Shown one piece after another: positions 21,849 to 33,067 of a DNA stretch of 64,000 nucleotides. Made by a program: the position numbers and the translations under genes. The notes below the pieces were generated by a model. The model had not been told where the DNA came from. It searched no databases and saw only the letters and a program-made list of their open reading frames with translations. This DNA is from Portulaca oleracea. Lineage: Eukaryota > Streptophyta > Magnoliopsida > Caryophyllales > Portulacaceae. The stretch spans positions 43,783,249 through 43,847,248 of the forward strand of contig CM055877.1 in the NCBI GenBank assembly GCA_029582165.1. The letters are read 5' to 3'. The stretch's first letter is position 1; every line of letters begins with the position of its first letter.

Positions 21849-22720
21849 TAATTTTTTTTTTTATAATTAACGGCCGAGCGAGCCCTTTTATTCAACCAAA
21901 AGCAAGTGCCAACAGACACAAAAAGAGCAAAACCTCCTGGAGTTCAACAGCCTGCAAACAGCCCAGAACAAGGCACAACAAAACTGCAGCCAAAGCAAAA
22001 TGACAGTCCAAACAACACTGTCAGCCAGGCATGAGAGTACAATCATATCACAATCAGAACACTATTGAAAAATGAATGGAATTTGATGGAAATTCATAGC
22101 TAGCTGATCTACTGAATAATTGTGAGTGTCTTTCCAAACAGTAGACCACAGACACACCCTCCACTTGATGTTGTTCAGCACCAGAACTTTGTCATTCACC
22201 ACTTGATCAAAAACCACAGCATTACGATGACTCCAAATGGACCAAATGACAGCGAAGAAAGAAGCTAGCCAAAAGCTCATTCTTAGTTTGTTACTAAATT
22301 TCACTTGCACCCAACACTCAAAGAACTCTTTCATTGATTGTTGCTGTTGAATTATCTGACCCATACACTGCATCACTTCATTCCAAATGTATTGAGCAAA
22401 TTGACAGAAGATGAATAGTGGATAGTCAATTTCAGGTTCTTCATCACATAGGGGACGTATATTTGATGAAGCTTGTATGATTCCTTTCCTTTGAAACATG
22501 CCACGAGTGTTTAATCTCCCAAGAAGAGAAATCCACACCATGATTTCAACTTTGTGTGGAGCCAGTATTTGCCAGATGGAGTTTACAATTAAGTCATGTT
22601 GAGCTTGACCAAACACTATGCCTTCTGTCTGAGCTATTATTTCCTTCACAGAAAATTGAGACACACCATGCCAAGTAATGCTGTCTTTGATGTCTCTTTG
22701 AGGAAGAACATTCAGTAATT
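21849..22720 (-). pseudogene. LINE retrotransposon 3' end, reverse-transcriptase zinc-binding domain
   Basis: The minus-strand frame from about 22715 to 22062 reads like the zf-RVT domain at the C-terminus of plant L1-type LINE ORF2: D-S-I-T-W-H-G-V-S-Q-F-S-V-K at the start, then I-W-Q-I-L-A-P-H-K-V-E-x-x-V-W, G-R-L-N-T-R-x-x-x-Q-R-K-G-I, and a C...F-x-x-C-x-x-A-Q-Y-I-W knuckle. A T-run at 21850-21862 on the plus strand is the poly-A tail, which fixes the 3' end. The reverse transcriptase proper and the endonuclease are missing, as expected of a 5'-truncated insertion. Stops lie upstream of 22715. Confidence 0.8.
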
Positions 22721-22935
22721 AAGATTTAAGAGCAATCTCAGCAGCAAGCTAGATTAAAACTATGATAACTTGCTCGTTTCTTATCCAAACTTCAAGATTC
22801 AAAAACCATTGTGAAGCTCCTTTGATGTAGAACAATTGGTTCTAGGATGACTTCCAAAATATCATGGTTCTTGAGATATGGAGCAAATTACCGAGCTACC
22901 CTTGATGAAGCTATTCGTTTGAGAGAGAGACATGA

Positions 22936-25756
22936 GTGAATGAAGCTCCTTCTCCATGTAACCGATTATTTGGCTCCCATGATGTATATTTGGGACCAAA
23001 TCTACATCATGAACACCATGAGTTTAGTGATCACAAGGACCTTATTCTCCTAGACCTAAACACACAGCCTAGCTCCACAAATGACCATCCCCTCCTTAAC
23101 CCTCTTTTGGAGCACTACTCTTCGGTGTTTCCAGAAGAAATGCCCCCTGGCTTACCTCCTAAAAGGGACATCCAACACAAGATTGATCTCGTTCCTGGAT
23201 CAATTCTCCCTAATAAGCCAGCTTACCGAATGAACCCCAAAGACACCCAAGAGATTCAAAGGCAGGTTGGCGATCTTCTTAGTAAGGGAATGATCAAAGA
23301 GAGCTTAAGTCCATGTGTTGTGCCATCCCTCTTGGTGCCAAAGAAAGATGGGAGCCAAAGGATGTGTATTGATTGCCGAGCCATAAGCAAGATCACGATT
23401 AAGTATAGGTATCCCATACCTAGGCTTGAAGACTTTCTAGATGAGCTTCATGGGGCTCAAGTATTCTCAAAGATTGATTTAACTAATGCACCTTCTACTT
23501 TTATGAGATTGATGAACCAGGTTCTCAAGTCCCTTATAGGCAAGTGTGTTGTTGTCTATTTTGATGACATACTTGTTTATAGCCAAAGTGAGGAGGATCA
23601 TGTTGAGCATTTGCAAGCTGTGAAGGAGATTCTATCCCAAGAGAAGCTATATGGGAATCTAGGGAAGTGTCGATTCTTCACTAACAAAGTCATGTTCCTT
23701 GGTTATGTAATCACGGTCGAGGGTATTCAAGTGGATGAAGAGAAGATTCAAGCTATAAGAGATTGGCCAGTCCCCACCACCATCCAGTAAGTAAAGAGTT
23801 TTCATGGCCTTGCTTCCTTCTATAGGAGGTTTGTGAGAAACTTTAGTACCATCCTAGCACCCATGACCGAGCTAGTGAAGGCTAAAGGGTTTTCTTGGAC
23901 TCCCTCAGCACAGAAGGCCTTTGAAATCATCAAGGAAAAGCTTACCACAGCCCCTATGTTAGCTTTACCTAGCTTCTCAAAGGTATTTGAAAATGAATGT
24001 GATGCATCTGGGTTGGCATAGGAGTTGTCTTATCCCAAGAAGGCAGACCTATTGCTTATTTTAGTGAGAAACTGAATGATGCCAAGAAGAAGTATAGTGT
24101 GTATGACAAGGAGTTTTATGCAATCATTCGAGCATTGGAGCATTGGAGGCACTACTTGATTGGTAATGAGTTCAATTTGCATAGTGATCATAAAGCCTTG
24201 AAATTCATCCAAGGCCAGCATAAACTAAACCCATGCCATGCTAAATAGGTAGAGTATATGCAAGCCTTTCATTTCATGATACATCACAAGGCTGGTCACT
24301 TGAACAAGGGAGTTGATGCCCTTTCAAGGAAGTATCTATTGTTGCATATCCTTGATTCTAGGGTACTTGGGTTCGAGCAAATCAAGGCACTTTATCCTAT
24401 TGATGAAGATTTAAAGAGTTTGTTTGAAGCATGCCAAAAGCATCCCCAAGATCTGTTCCATATTGAGCATAGGTTTCTTTTCAAGGGAAAGTCCCAAAGA
24501 GTAGCCTACGTGAACTTTTGATCATGGAAGTTCATGGAGGTAGTCTTGCTGATCACTTTGGGATACAGAAGACTTGTTTGATGTTGAAAGAGCATTACTT
24601 CTGGCCCAAGATGTCTAAGGACGTTGATCATTTTGTGAAGAGGTGTTCTGTGTGCCAAGTAGCCAAGAGCCATGCTTTACCTCAAGGTCTATACACGCCA
24701 TTGCCTACCCCTGAAGGTCCTTGGGAAGATATCAGCTTGGACTTCATTGTCGGGTTGCCTAGAACCCAAAAAGGTAAAGATTCAATAATGGTTGTTGTTG
24801 ATCGTTTCTCTAAAATGGCTCATTTTATTCCATGCCACACTACATTTGATGTTGTGAGAGTGGATGAGTTATACTTCCAGGATGTTGTTAGGTTACATGG
24901 AGTGCCTAAATTCATGGTCTCTGATCGAGATGCTAAGTTTCTAAGTCATTTTTGGGTGACTTTGTGGAGGAAACTTGCTACCAAGCTCAAATTCAGCATG
25001 GCTTGCCACCCCCAAACAGATGGCCAAACTGAGGTGACAAATAGAACTCTTGGTACACTACTAAGGTCCTTGGTTAACAAGGATAAGAAGGGATGGGATT
25101 CTTTGCTGCCCCATGCTGAGTTTGCGTTCAATAGAGCTCCTAGCAAGGCTACGGGTGTGTCTCCTTTTCAAGTGGTCTATGGGAGGAATCTTACTACTCT
25201 TATGGACTTGGCGCCTATTGTGAACTCCACACACTTCAGCCATGATGCTAGTAAGAGGGCCCAAGAAATTCAGGAGCTACATCAACAAGTAAGGGAGAGA
25301 ATCATCAAGTTCAATGAGCAAGTTTCTAATCTAGCCAACAAGAAGAGAAGGAAGGTGGTCTTTCAACTTGGAGATTTGGTATGGATACACTTGAGGAAGG
25401 ATAGATTTCCAACAAGGAAGAAGGGAAAGCTATTTCCAAGGGCTGATGGTCCTTTTGAGGTCTTGGAAAAGATTGGTGACAATGCTTACAAGCTAGATCT
25501 ATCGGATGATTATGGAGGAAGTGCAACGTTCAATGTGACTGATTTGCGTCCCTACTTTGCTGAGGAAGAAGACCTTCCAAGTTTGAGGACAAACTCTTCC
25601 CAACTTGGGCGGGATGATGGAGATCAGTCCAAGGAGGTCCAATTGATCCAAGCTTGCTACTTAACCGTGGGAGAGATCAAGAAGGGCATTAGTGTATTAG
25701 AGGAGTATTCATCCCATGTGACACCTTCGGTGTTTGTCTCAATATCTCAAAATTGA
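22936..25756 (+). pseudogene. Ty3/gypsy pol (RT-RNase H-integrase) of element A, broken
   Basis: Domains in order: RT with the M-P-P-G-L-P-P and V-P-K-K-D-G-S motifs and the catalytic Y-F-D-D-I-L-V-Y; RNase H (E-x-D-A-S-G, S-D-H); integrase with an H-x-H...C-x-x-C zinc finger and D, D, E at D-F-I-V-G-L, S-D-R-D-A and D-G-Q-T-E-V. Defects: about 35 codons are missing in frame between K-I-D-L and T-N-A-P (near 23480), removing much of the RT palm. A TAA stands at 23788-23790, one base is lost near 24012, and TAG replaces a Trp codon near 24247. There is also an out-of-frame junction near 24520. The integrase frame 24518-25756 is still open and runs 46 codons into the LTR. The polyprotein would have copied and integrated element cDNA; this copy cannot. 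Confidence 0.85.
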
Positions 25757-26593
25757 GACCTCTCCTCCTCTTTTGCCCGGGGAGACTTTTGTTGGGAATT
25801 CAATAAGATTTCCAGGAAGTCCAAGAATGCATCATTTGGAACTCATTTGAGTTCTACACACTCAGTTCTTTGCCGGACATCGCCTAGGAGGCTTATTTGC
25901 AATCTGCTTGGTATTTTGCATATTTAACTTGGGCATTTTGGTCTTTTCACTTGGTATTCAGTTTTCACATGTTATGGAATGCTAAGGGATATGCCAGCTG
26001 AAGGGGAGAAGAAAACCAAGTGTGTTTCTTGCTTGGCAGCCACGGATTTGGAGCTAAGTGATGGGAGATGCTCCAATGGGGAAGTGCCATGTGTAGGGCT
26101 GGGATTGCTTCCTTAAGCACCAATGGTGGTCGAGTACTTCAGCATGAGGAAATGTATTAGCTTAATATTTTGTAATTAGTTTAATTAAGCTAGATTAGGA
26201 GGTTTCTTCATGTTAAGGAAACCTCACTCTAATTAGTTGAGCTACTTTGCTTCCTTGCTTGGTTGCTACGTTAACATCGGCCAAGTATATGTGTTCCTTT
26301 TGTACTTTAAAGTTGGATATCATATGAAATACAAAACCCCCAAAACCGAGAGGTTCTTCGTTTGTGAGTTTCATCAAACTCTCATTTCTACTCCAGTATC
26401 TAGATTGGCAATCTAGTGGTGTTGTGTAGAACTTGATTAGATCTCTTTGGAAGGTGTTTCTGTAACTAAACGAGATCCATCAAGCTTGCCCTTGTATCAT
26501 CTCTCTCGAAGGTGTTTCTGTAACGAGTGAGATAATACTTGATTCTATCTTTCCATTCATTTGTTTTTCGCTCCTTGATGCTTATTACATCCA
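25615..26593 (+). repeat. 3' LTR of element A
   Basis: It starts TGATGGAGATC, matching in place and sequence the start of the element B LTR (TGATGGAGGTCC), and probably ends at TTACATCCA. The start lies inside the integrase reading frame. The right end is less certain because no target duplication can be tested on a 5'-truncated element. Confidence 0.6.
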
Positions 26594-27045
26594 ATTGTTG
26601 TGATTACTTGCTGTTTCGAGGTGATTGTGTCCTTGTGATGATATGAGTTTGCTAGAATCTGTGCATTGGTGAGCTTATATACATCAAATCCTTCCCATGA
26701 TAATTCCACATTCTTATACTTATTTTTCATTGTGCTCCACCATAAGTCCGCTTCCTTAACTAGATAAAATGTCCCAATAGCCACCCACTTTTTCTTGGGC
26801 ACCACAAGTACCTCGAATATTTTCTCCATTCCCCGTATCCAATCCTCCAACTACACAGGGTTGAATCCCCCTGCATACGTTCGGGGGTTTCTTTAAGCTA
26901 CTTTATCAGCATAATCTTCTTCCTTGGCCGCATTAATCCCTTCAGCACTTGTGTTAGGGATCTTACGAAGGAGCTCTTGAATGACTTGCCCCAGAAACTC
27001 GGGATTGTAATTATGGGGTGAGGCCGCTAGGTTAGCTGATGATGT
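26594..27045 (-). pseudogene. Ty3/gypsy gag N-terminal fragment
   Basis: The minus-strand translation contains E-D-W-I-R-G-M-E-K-I-F-E-V-L and A-D-L-W-W, the conserved start of the Retrotrans_gag capsid domain. Upstream is a Q-x-L-L-R-K-I-P-N-T stretch. Stops at 26851-26853 and near 26893 interrupt it. It is an isolated fragment abutting the LTR end of element A, from a different gypsy element. Confidence 0.7.
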
Positions 27046-27361
27046 CAAATCGGCGTGTGATAAATTTAGTGAATGACTTTTGATACTTGGTGGTTATGTA
27101 TGATTATTATGAATTTCATGTATGTCTAAGTCTCACACCTTGGTGGGTTGTATAAGGGTCTTTTGATGTTTTGTGGTGTTAAGGATATCTGGATGAGGTT
27201 TGTTTGATGTTTTATTGTGTTTGTTGTGTTATTGGGTATTAGTCTAGCCTAGTCCATTTTTATCGGCGGCAGTAATACTCTCAGGTGATTATCCGCTGCT
27301 AATCATTTAGGTTAAGTGGTTGGTTAGCTTAATCTTAAGGTTAGTAACCTAGGGGTGTTAC
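27046..27361 (+). other. possible LTR end from another gypsy element
   Basis: No gene is seen. The stretch ends CCTAGGGGTGTTACA, like a gypsy LTR terminus, and abuts the truncated left edge of element D at 27361/27362. Confidence 0.35.
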
Positions 27362-27725
27362 AAAAGGCATCAAAACACTCGCCTACCAAAGGCATTAAAA
27401 TATTCGCCCACCAAAGGCATATCAAAACATTCGCCCACCAAAGGCATCATAACATCCGTCCACCAAAGGCATCAAACATTTTCCCACCAAAGGCATATCA
27501 TAACATTCGCTCACCAAAGGCATCATAACATTCGCCCACCAAAGGCATCAAACATTTGCCCACTAAAGGCATTGAAACATTCACCCACCAAAGACATCAA
27601 AATATTCGCCCACCAAAGGCATATCAAAACGTTCGCCTACCAAAGGCATCATAACATTCGCCCACCAAAAGCATCATAACATTCACCCACCAAAGCATCG
27701 AAACATTCGTCCACCAAAGGCATTA
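27362..27725 (-). repeat. LTR minisatellite, 15 copies
   Basis: Fifteen AAAGGCAT-centred units repeat every 20-27 bp (CCCACCAAAGGCAT and variants). It is an expanded and mutated version of the family 1 dyad array. Spacing superficially resembles a CRISPR array, but the spacers are repeats too. Confidence 0.88.
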
Positions 27726-28892
27726 ATCAAAACCCGCTTGTTGTTTCACTTTGAATTAATAGTATCTTATGCAAATCTCAGCTCACAGCTCTCAAGTCAA
27801 ACCCAACCCTTGTTATCAAAACTACTTATAAAATACCATCTTCATTTCTCAACTCACTAAATCAACAATCATACACAATTATCCAAAATAGATGGTCACA
27901 TTTTCCACATAATGTCCCCTTCGGGATGCAAATTCCAAAAAAACAGGTTTGAAAACAACAATAACCACTTATAGTGCATCCCAGTGGGGATTAGGGCATA
28001 GACATTACTTGAATATCTTCACTTGACTTCAACTAACGGACACTTGAGCTCACTAACGACGCGAACTAGCTCGGGCCTTAAATAAAATAATTTCTTCAAT
28101 CAAAACACGCCCTTCGAAGTTAGTATTAACTACCTTCTATCTAAGCCTCTCCTAGGAACAGTATAAGTTCCCATCATTCATGAATTTACACCTTGAATTA
28201 CTCAACATATTCCAAATAATCGCATATTAAAAACCAATCAACCTTTTTACATAACAACACGTTCATTAATAAGTAATAACAACAAGACAAATTACATCAT
28301 TCACAAAGAAAGGGTCATAACTTGACTTCCCGACATCCTATAGGTCTGAGTTTAGACTTTCCGAAAACCTCGGGATGTCTACTAAAACTCTCATGTTAAA
28401 CTCGAGACTAAAAACACACTCTAAGGTTCTTCAAAAACAGTCATCAATCCAAACTGTCCAGATCTGACCTAGGTCGGGTTATTGGAGTATAACTCGACTT
28501 ATACAACTCTAAAGTCCGATCCGCCAAATTTCTATGAAAGCTAACATCTTAAAGAACCTCTAGTTTACACGATTCAGGCAAAGGATGACTATACCACTTA
28601 TGGTGACCAGTTCTTTACACATCATCGAAACTATCCCATTCCCGGCTCCCATATAATCGGTAATCTTGGTTCTAACTTTTACCGTTCGATCACGGGGTCT
28701 TAATTTTGGTCTAAAACAGTGGCTAAGATTAAATTTTCTACCCTAAACCAACCAAGGTCTAAAAGGTACCACTTATAGCCAACAATTTAAACCTTTCTAT
28801 AGAAAGAACTTAATAATACGTAATAATAATATAAACACGTAATAGCCACATAATAGTAACGTAATTACGTAATATTCGAAATTTTAATACAC
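27362..28892 (-). mobile_element. element D, LTR segment 1 (family 1, old copy, left-truncated)
   Basis: It begins directly in the dyad minisatellite and continues through the same block order as the solo LTR at 10421. Landmarks are ATAGTATCTTATGCAAA, CAGCTCACAGCTCTCAAGTC, the CATCCCAGTGGGGATTAG block and the CGACATCCTATAGGTCTG block. The first 500 bp or so of the LTR is missing at the left. It is interrupted at 28892 by the solo LTR that follows. Confidence 0.82.
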
Positions 28893-29919
28893 TGTAAAAC
28901 CCCAAAAAATCCAAAGATGTTGACCGTGACGTCGTTAGTAAATTAGGTTTGACTTCGTTAATTGTTTATTATTCGTTTGTGTTTATTTTGCTAACACTTG
29001 AGCTCGTAGGATCGTTGAGGGACTAACAAGCGTATATCGGTAATTTCTTGGGTTTTAATATTATTAGTATTACTCTAATTATTATTTGTATTATTATTAA
29101 TATTATTGTGTTTATTATAATTGTTATGAATTATTTGTTATATGAATAATTATGTGAATATTACTTGTTATGTGTTTAGTATTAATATTATTATTAGTAT
29201 TGTTTTTATTATTATTACTATTATTATGGTTATTATTATTTTCAAAAAAAAAATTTGATATTCTTATTGGGTTGGATTAGGATTAAGTAGTATTAGTTGG
29301 GTTTTTATTTGATAATATAAGAACCCCTCTCCCTATCAAAACCTTAATATCAAACCCTAACCCTAGCCTCCCTCTCTTTCTCCCACCTCTCTCTCTCCCT
29401 TCTCTCTCTGCCGTCCACACCCAGCCGCTGCGCCGCCCTACGCCGGCGACCACCCAGACCACTAATAGAGTAGCAATGTTAGTTGATCCAACAAGAACAC
29501 CCACAGAATGTTACTTCACATTGTTTAACCAGATTCGTGTGATTATACCATAATAATAAGGTGAAAGAAGGAACAAGAACCAAGCAAGTGAGCATCTTGA
29601 AGGTTACCCCTACTTACAATACTTATTTAAGGCTAAAAAAAATACCTACTTAGTAACATGGGTAATATAAACACAACCTCAATACACCCCAAACTTCTTA
29701 CGGATTTACACCTTAATATTTCAAACAGGAACATCACAGTATTTTTCATAAATTCAAGAACATCATATTGTAGAATAACAACCAAGAATGATAATACAAG
29801 AAGGAGCCAAAGAAAGAGGAAAAGAGAAGACTTGAACTTTGTAAAAAGGTTTACGTTAGGGAAGCTGGCGCTAGGGCAGATGCGGTGGTCGACGATCGAC
29901 GTCGGGGTTCGTCGGAGGT

Positions 29920-31143
29920 TGATGTATGTGCAGACCAAAGGGGATCAGAGTGCACTGGTCTGGACAAACACCAAGGGCCTTACTGACCTAGTTTTGCTCA
30001 CCTAAGCTTTTCCTAGGGATGGAAAAGCATCAAGGAATGAAAAACAAATAAAAGAAGATAGAAAACCTGTGCAACCAACCGACATGCACCACACCTCGGC
30101 AGAAACACAAGGGCAAGACTCACCATGCACCTGATCACCCACACCGCGTAACATAATACAAGCTCTACTTAGCACCTTCTAAGCTTGCCAAAGCTTAGTT
30201 ACAGACAAGTAGAAACAATGGAGAGTTTTAAGAGACATTCACAAACACACATGAGCAAGCTCGACTGGTTTCTCATTCATTCACTCATAATTGAATGTTA
30301 TTACACAGGAGCTGGCTTATATTGCTACTTTCAAAGAAGTATTGGTCAGAATCGAGTGATTAAGGATTCCCTAAGCATTAGGAAACCTCTAAACTACTGC
30401 TAAGCTATCTTAATGTACGTAAGTGAGCTGCTTAGAACTAACACAGTGATTAACTACAGCTAATTACATCAAGAAAACAGTAAATAAAATGAAAAAGGGC
30501 TGGATCTGAGCCGCCACACCGCTTCATGTATTAGTCATAATTCCACTTTCCCCTGCTGCTAATTGTAGTTGGTTGTAATAGAACTCAGCTAGGTTACTCG
30601 ATCATTAAAGGGAAAATGACCAAATGACCTTATTAAATTGTTGAATTCCAAAACTGTCACAGCTGCTTGATGCTTGCTACCCTGGACTAAACATGCTGTA
30701 GAAAATGTCCAAGGACATCAGTTACCTGCACTCCTCGGCCAGAGGCCATTGATGACCCAAGGAACATATGGAAACCACCAAATGTCATTGCCTTGCTCTA
30801 CTGCAGCTTGTAGTAGACCTTGAAATAGACCTGAACCCTGATTTCACAGGTTGGGGTTCTGCCAAGGTCCAATTGCACCAATTGGACTTGGGTTCTAAGG
30901 CCAAGGCAGCCTCCTGCACAGGATCCTGGGGTAAACATGTAGCTTCCATTTAGTACTTCAAAACTCCCCTAGGACCTGTCTTCCATTGCTGAGCTAGGCT
31001 TGCTGTAGGACGGACTTAATCCTCCTGAATTCCCAACTAGGTCCCAATGGGTGAAGGACCTCCTGAGGACCTCGGGACAGAAAGCCCTCTCCTCCTTCCT
31101 TGTTGGATCAGCTAACATTGCTACTGTAGATGGACCTCCATCA
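29920..31143 (-). repeat. copied element B 3' LTR within the filler patch
   Basis: It corresponds end to end to 33068-34302, beginning TGATGTATGTGCAG and ending GGACCTCCATCA on the plus strand. It also carries GAGGT before its left edge, the target duplication of element B. It is therefore a copy of the occupied locus, not an independent insertion. Confidence 0.85.
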
Positions 31144-31596
31144 TCCTCCTCTGGTTCAGAAAGGTTTGACCTCAAACTTGGTAAACCATCTTCTGCTGGA
31201 TAATAAGTTCTAAGGTCTGCAACATTGAAAGTTGCCCTTCCTCCATAGTCTTCAGACAAATCTAATTTGTAAACATTTGGATTGATTTGCTCTAACACCT
31301 CAAATGGACCATCAGCCCTGGAAACAAGCTTCCCTTTCCTTCTGCTAGGAAACCTGTCTTTCCTAAGGTGTACCCATACCAAGTCACCTGGAGCAAACAC
31401 AACTCTTCTCCTCTTTTGATTTGCTGTTGTTGCTATCTTTCATTGTGCTTCTCAATCTACTGTTGCACTTGTTTATGGAACCCTTTAATCTACTTAGCCC
31501 TTACTTCAGCTTCATAGCTAAACTTGACTGAAGTAGCTTGGGGTACCAAATCCAAAGGAGTGATTGGATTCAGACCATATACTACTTGAAAAGGCG
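31144..31596 (-). pseudogene. copied integrase C-terminal fragment within the patch
   Basis: The minus-strand frame contains G-D-L-V-W-V-H-L-R-K-D-R-F-P-S and A-T-F-N-V-A-D-L-R, the C-terminal part of a Ty3/gypsy integrase. It then runs through D-G-L-P-S-L-R-S-N into the LTR. A one-base loss near 31440 breaks the frame compared with element B. Confidence 0.8.
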
Positions 31597-31695
31597 AATT
31601 TTGATGCCTGTGGTAGGCGAGTATTTTGATGCCTGTGGTAGGCAAATTTTGATGCCTGTGGTAGGCGAATATTTTGATACCTATGGTAGGCGATG
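31594..31695 (+). repeat. LTR minisatellite, four copies
   Basis: Four units of TTTTGATGCCTGTGGTAGGCG lie directly after the right junction of the patch. Confidence 0.85.
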
Positions 31696-32155
31696 TTACT
31701 ATAAGGGATGTGGTATCCCGCCCGCATGATAAAATATGAATTGGTTGGGTTGAGGAAAACAGTCAAGGGATTAAAGGTTTGTGAAATGGTTTGACTTGTT
31801 CCCTCTCCCTCAAATGAATTGAAATACCCCCTCATTTTTGAAATGTTTTGTTTTCAGGTGATGATCAATATGCTGGGAACGGGAATTAGCAGTGAGGCTT
31901 GGCATGCTTAGTATTTATTAGTTGTGTTATATGTCAATTCAAAAGGACTTGAAGTTAGGGTTGCTAAGTTGTTTTCTCAATTTGAGTTTGTTAGTTTGGC
32001 TTACCGTTATCAGATAGTTGTAGTTTCCTCCTCGCCTTGTATTCCTTCGGGGATACGGCAGTGACGCCCAATAAGAGTTTGAGTCTTCCGCTAATTTTTG
32101 TATGTTAACGTTAGTTGACTTTGACTTTCTATAACTGAATGTCCGGGGCGTTACA

Positions 32156-33067
32156 TATACATAATACACAAAAAAAAAGTAAAATAGTAGGAAAGATTTC
32201 AAAAACTCGTTTTTTAAGAATTATAACATGGTAATTAATATAAACTAATATTTTAACTAAAGAATACAAAATAAACTTTGCGTCACAATTTTGAACTATG
32301 AACATAAAATATTTTTCAAAACTATAATCAACCTTACTTAAAACCAAAACATACATCACTACTCAATTGTGAACAATGAATTTAAATTTAACAAATTAAA
32401 CTAACCCTAATTCATGCATGAAATAATACTAACAAGACCCTAACATGATTTATGCATAATATTTATCACATAAATTTGTAACTCATAATTAACCGTACGA
32501 CTCTAACATGATTAACCATATTAACATATAAATTCCCAACTGCCATCAAAATTATTGGACAAAAAGAATATCATGCTAATATCCTAACTCAATTTTCATG
32601 TACGTGTAAAAGAATGACACCCCACTTCAAGAACCAAGAACAAGAACAAACACAAAATGCTACTTCACATTGTTTAACCAGATTCATGTGATTATACCAT
32701 AATAATAAGGTGAAAGAAGGAACAAGAACCTAGCAAGTGAGCATCTTGAAGGTTACCCCTACTTACAATACTTATTTAAGGCTAAAAAAAATACCTACTT
32801 AGCAACATGGGTAATATAAACACAACCTCAATACACCCCAAACTTCTCACTGATTTACACCATAATATTTCAAACAGGAACATCACAGTATTTTTCATCA
32901 ATTCAAGAACATCATATTGTAGAATAACAACCAAGAATGATAATACAAGAAGGAGCCAAAGAAAGAGGAAAAGAGAAGACTTGAACTTTGTAAAAAGGTT
33001 TACGTTAGGGAAGCTGGCGCTAGGCGATCACGGTGGTCGACGGTCGACGTCGGGGTTCGTCGGAGGT
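32156..33067 (-). mobile_element. element D, LTR segment 2
   Basis: This segment continues element D after the solo LTR. It contains CCCTAACATGATTTATGC and TTTACGTTAGG landmarks in the order found in the solo LTR at 12540-12850, though diverged. It ends at GAGGT, the target duplication of element B. Confidence 0.65.

Larger units (their letters stand above)
22936..26593 (+). mobile_element. element A: 5'-truncated Ty3/gypsy chromovirus (CRM-like)
   Basis: It consists of reverse transcriptase, RNase H and integrase followed by a 3' LTR. The 5' LTR, PBS, gag and protease are missing; LINE-derived and unassigned DNA precedes the first pol codons. The integrase frame continues past the LTR start, a trait known in CRM-clade chromoviruses, and no canonical chromodomain is visible. 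Clade assignment is inference. Confidence 0.75.
29463..31596. other. templated filler patch inside the solo LTR
   Basis: Three parts in order. First comes a snippet of about 27 bp (29469-29496), inverted relative to its source in the element B LTR (about 34262-34288). Then come about 430 bp copied from element D sequence now at 32640-33067. Last come about 1.7 kb copied from the left end of element B: its 3' LTR plus the end of integrase. The right junction at AAGGCGAAT is shared by the integrase (AAGGTGAAT) and the LTR minisatellite. It keeps the GATAA site without the Athila insertion. Confidence 0.82.
28893..32155 (+). mobile_element. solo LTR, family 1, with a foreign middle
   Basis: The left part (28893-29462) starts TGTAAAACCCC and the right part (about 31597-32155) ends GGGGCGTTACA. 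The flanks TACAC and TATAC are a target duplication with one change. The stretch between is not LTR but a copied patch from element B and its flank. It sits inside element D in opposite orientation. Confidence 0.8.

Noticed and set aside
27362..27725. CRISPR-like regular repeat array
   Set aside because: The 'spacers' are themselves repetitive, the units are mutated, the host is a plant, and the array occupies the same place in other family 1 LTRs.
29920..31143. Independent second insertion of a B-type element
   Set aside because: It carries the same GAGGT and the same 430-bp flank as the copy at 33068, so it is a copied segment rather than a new insertion.
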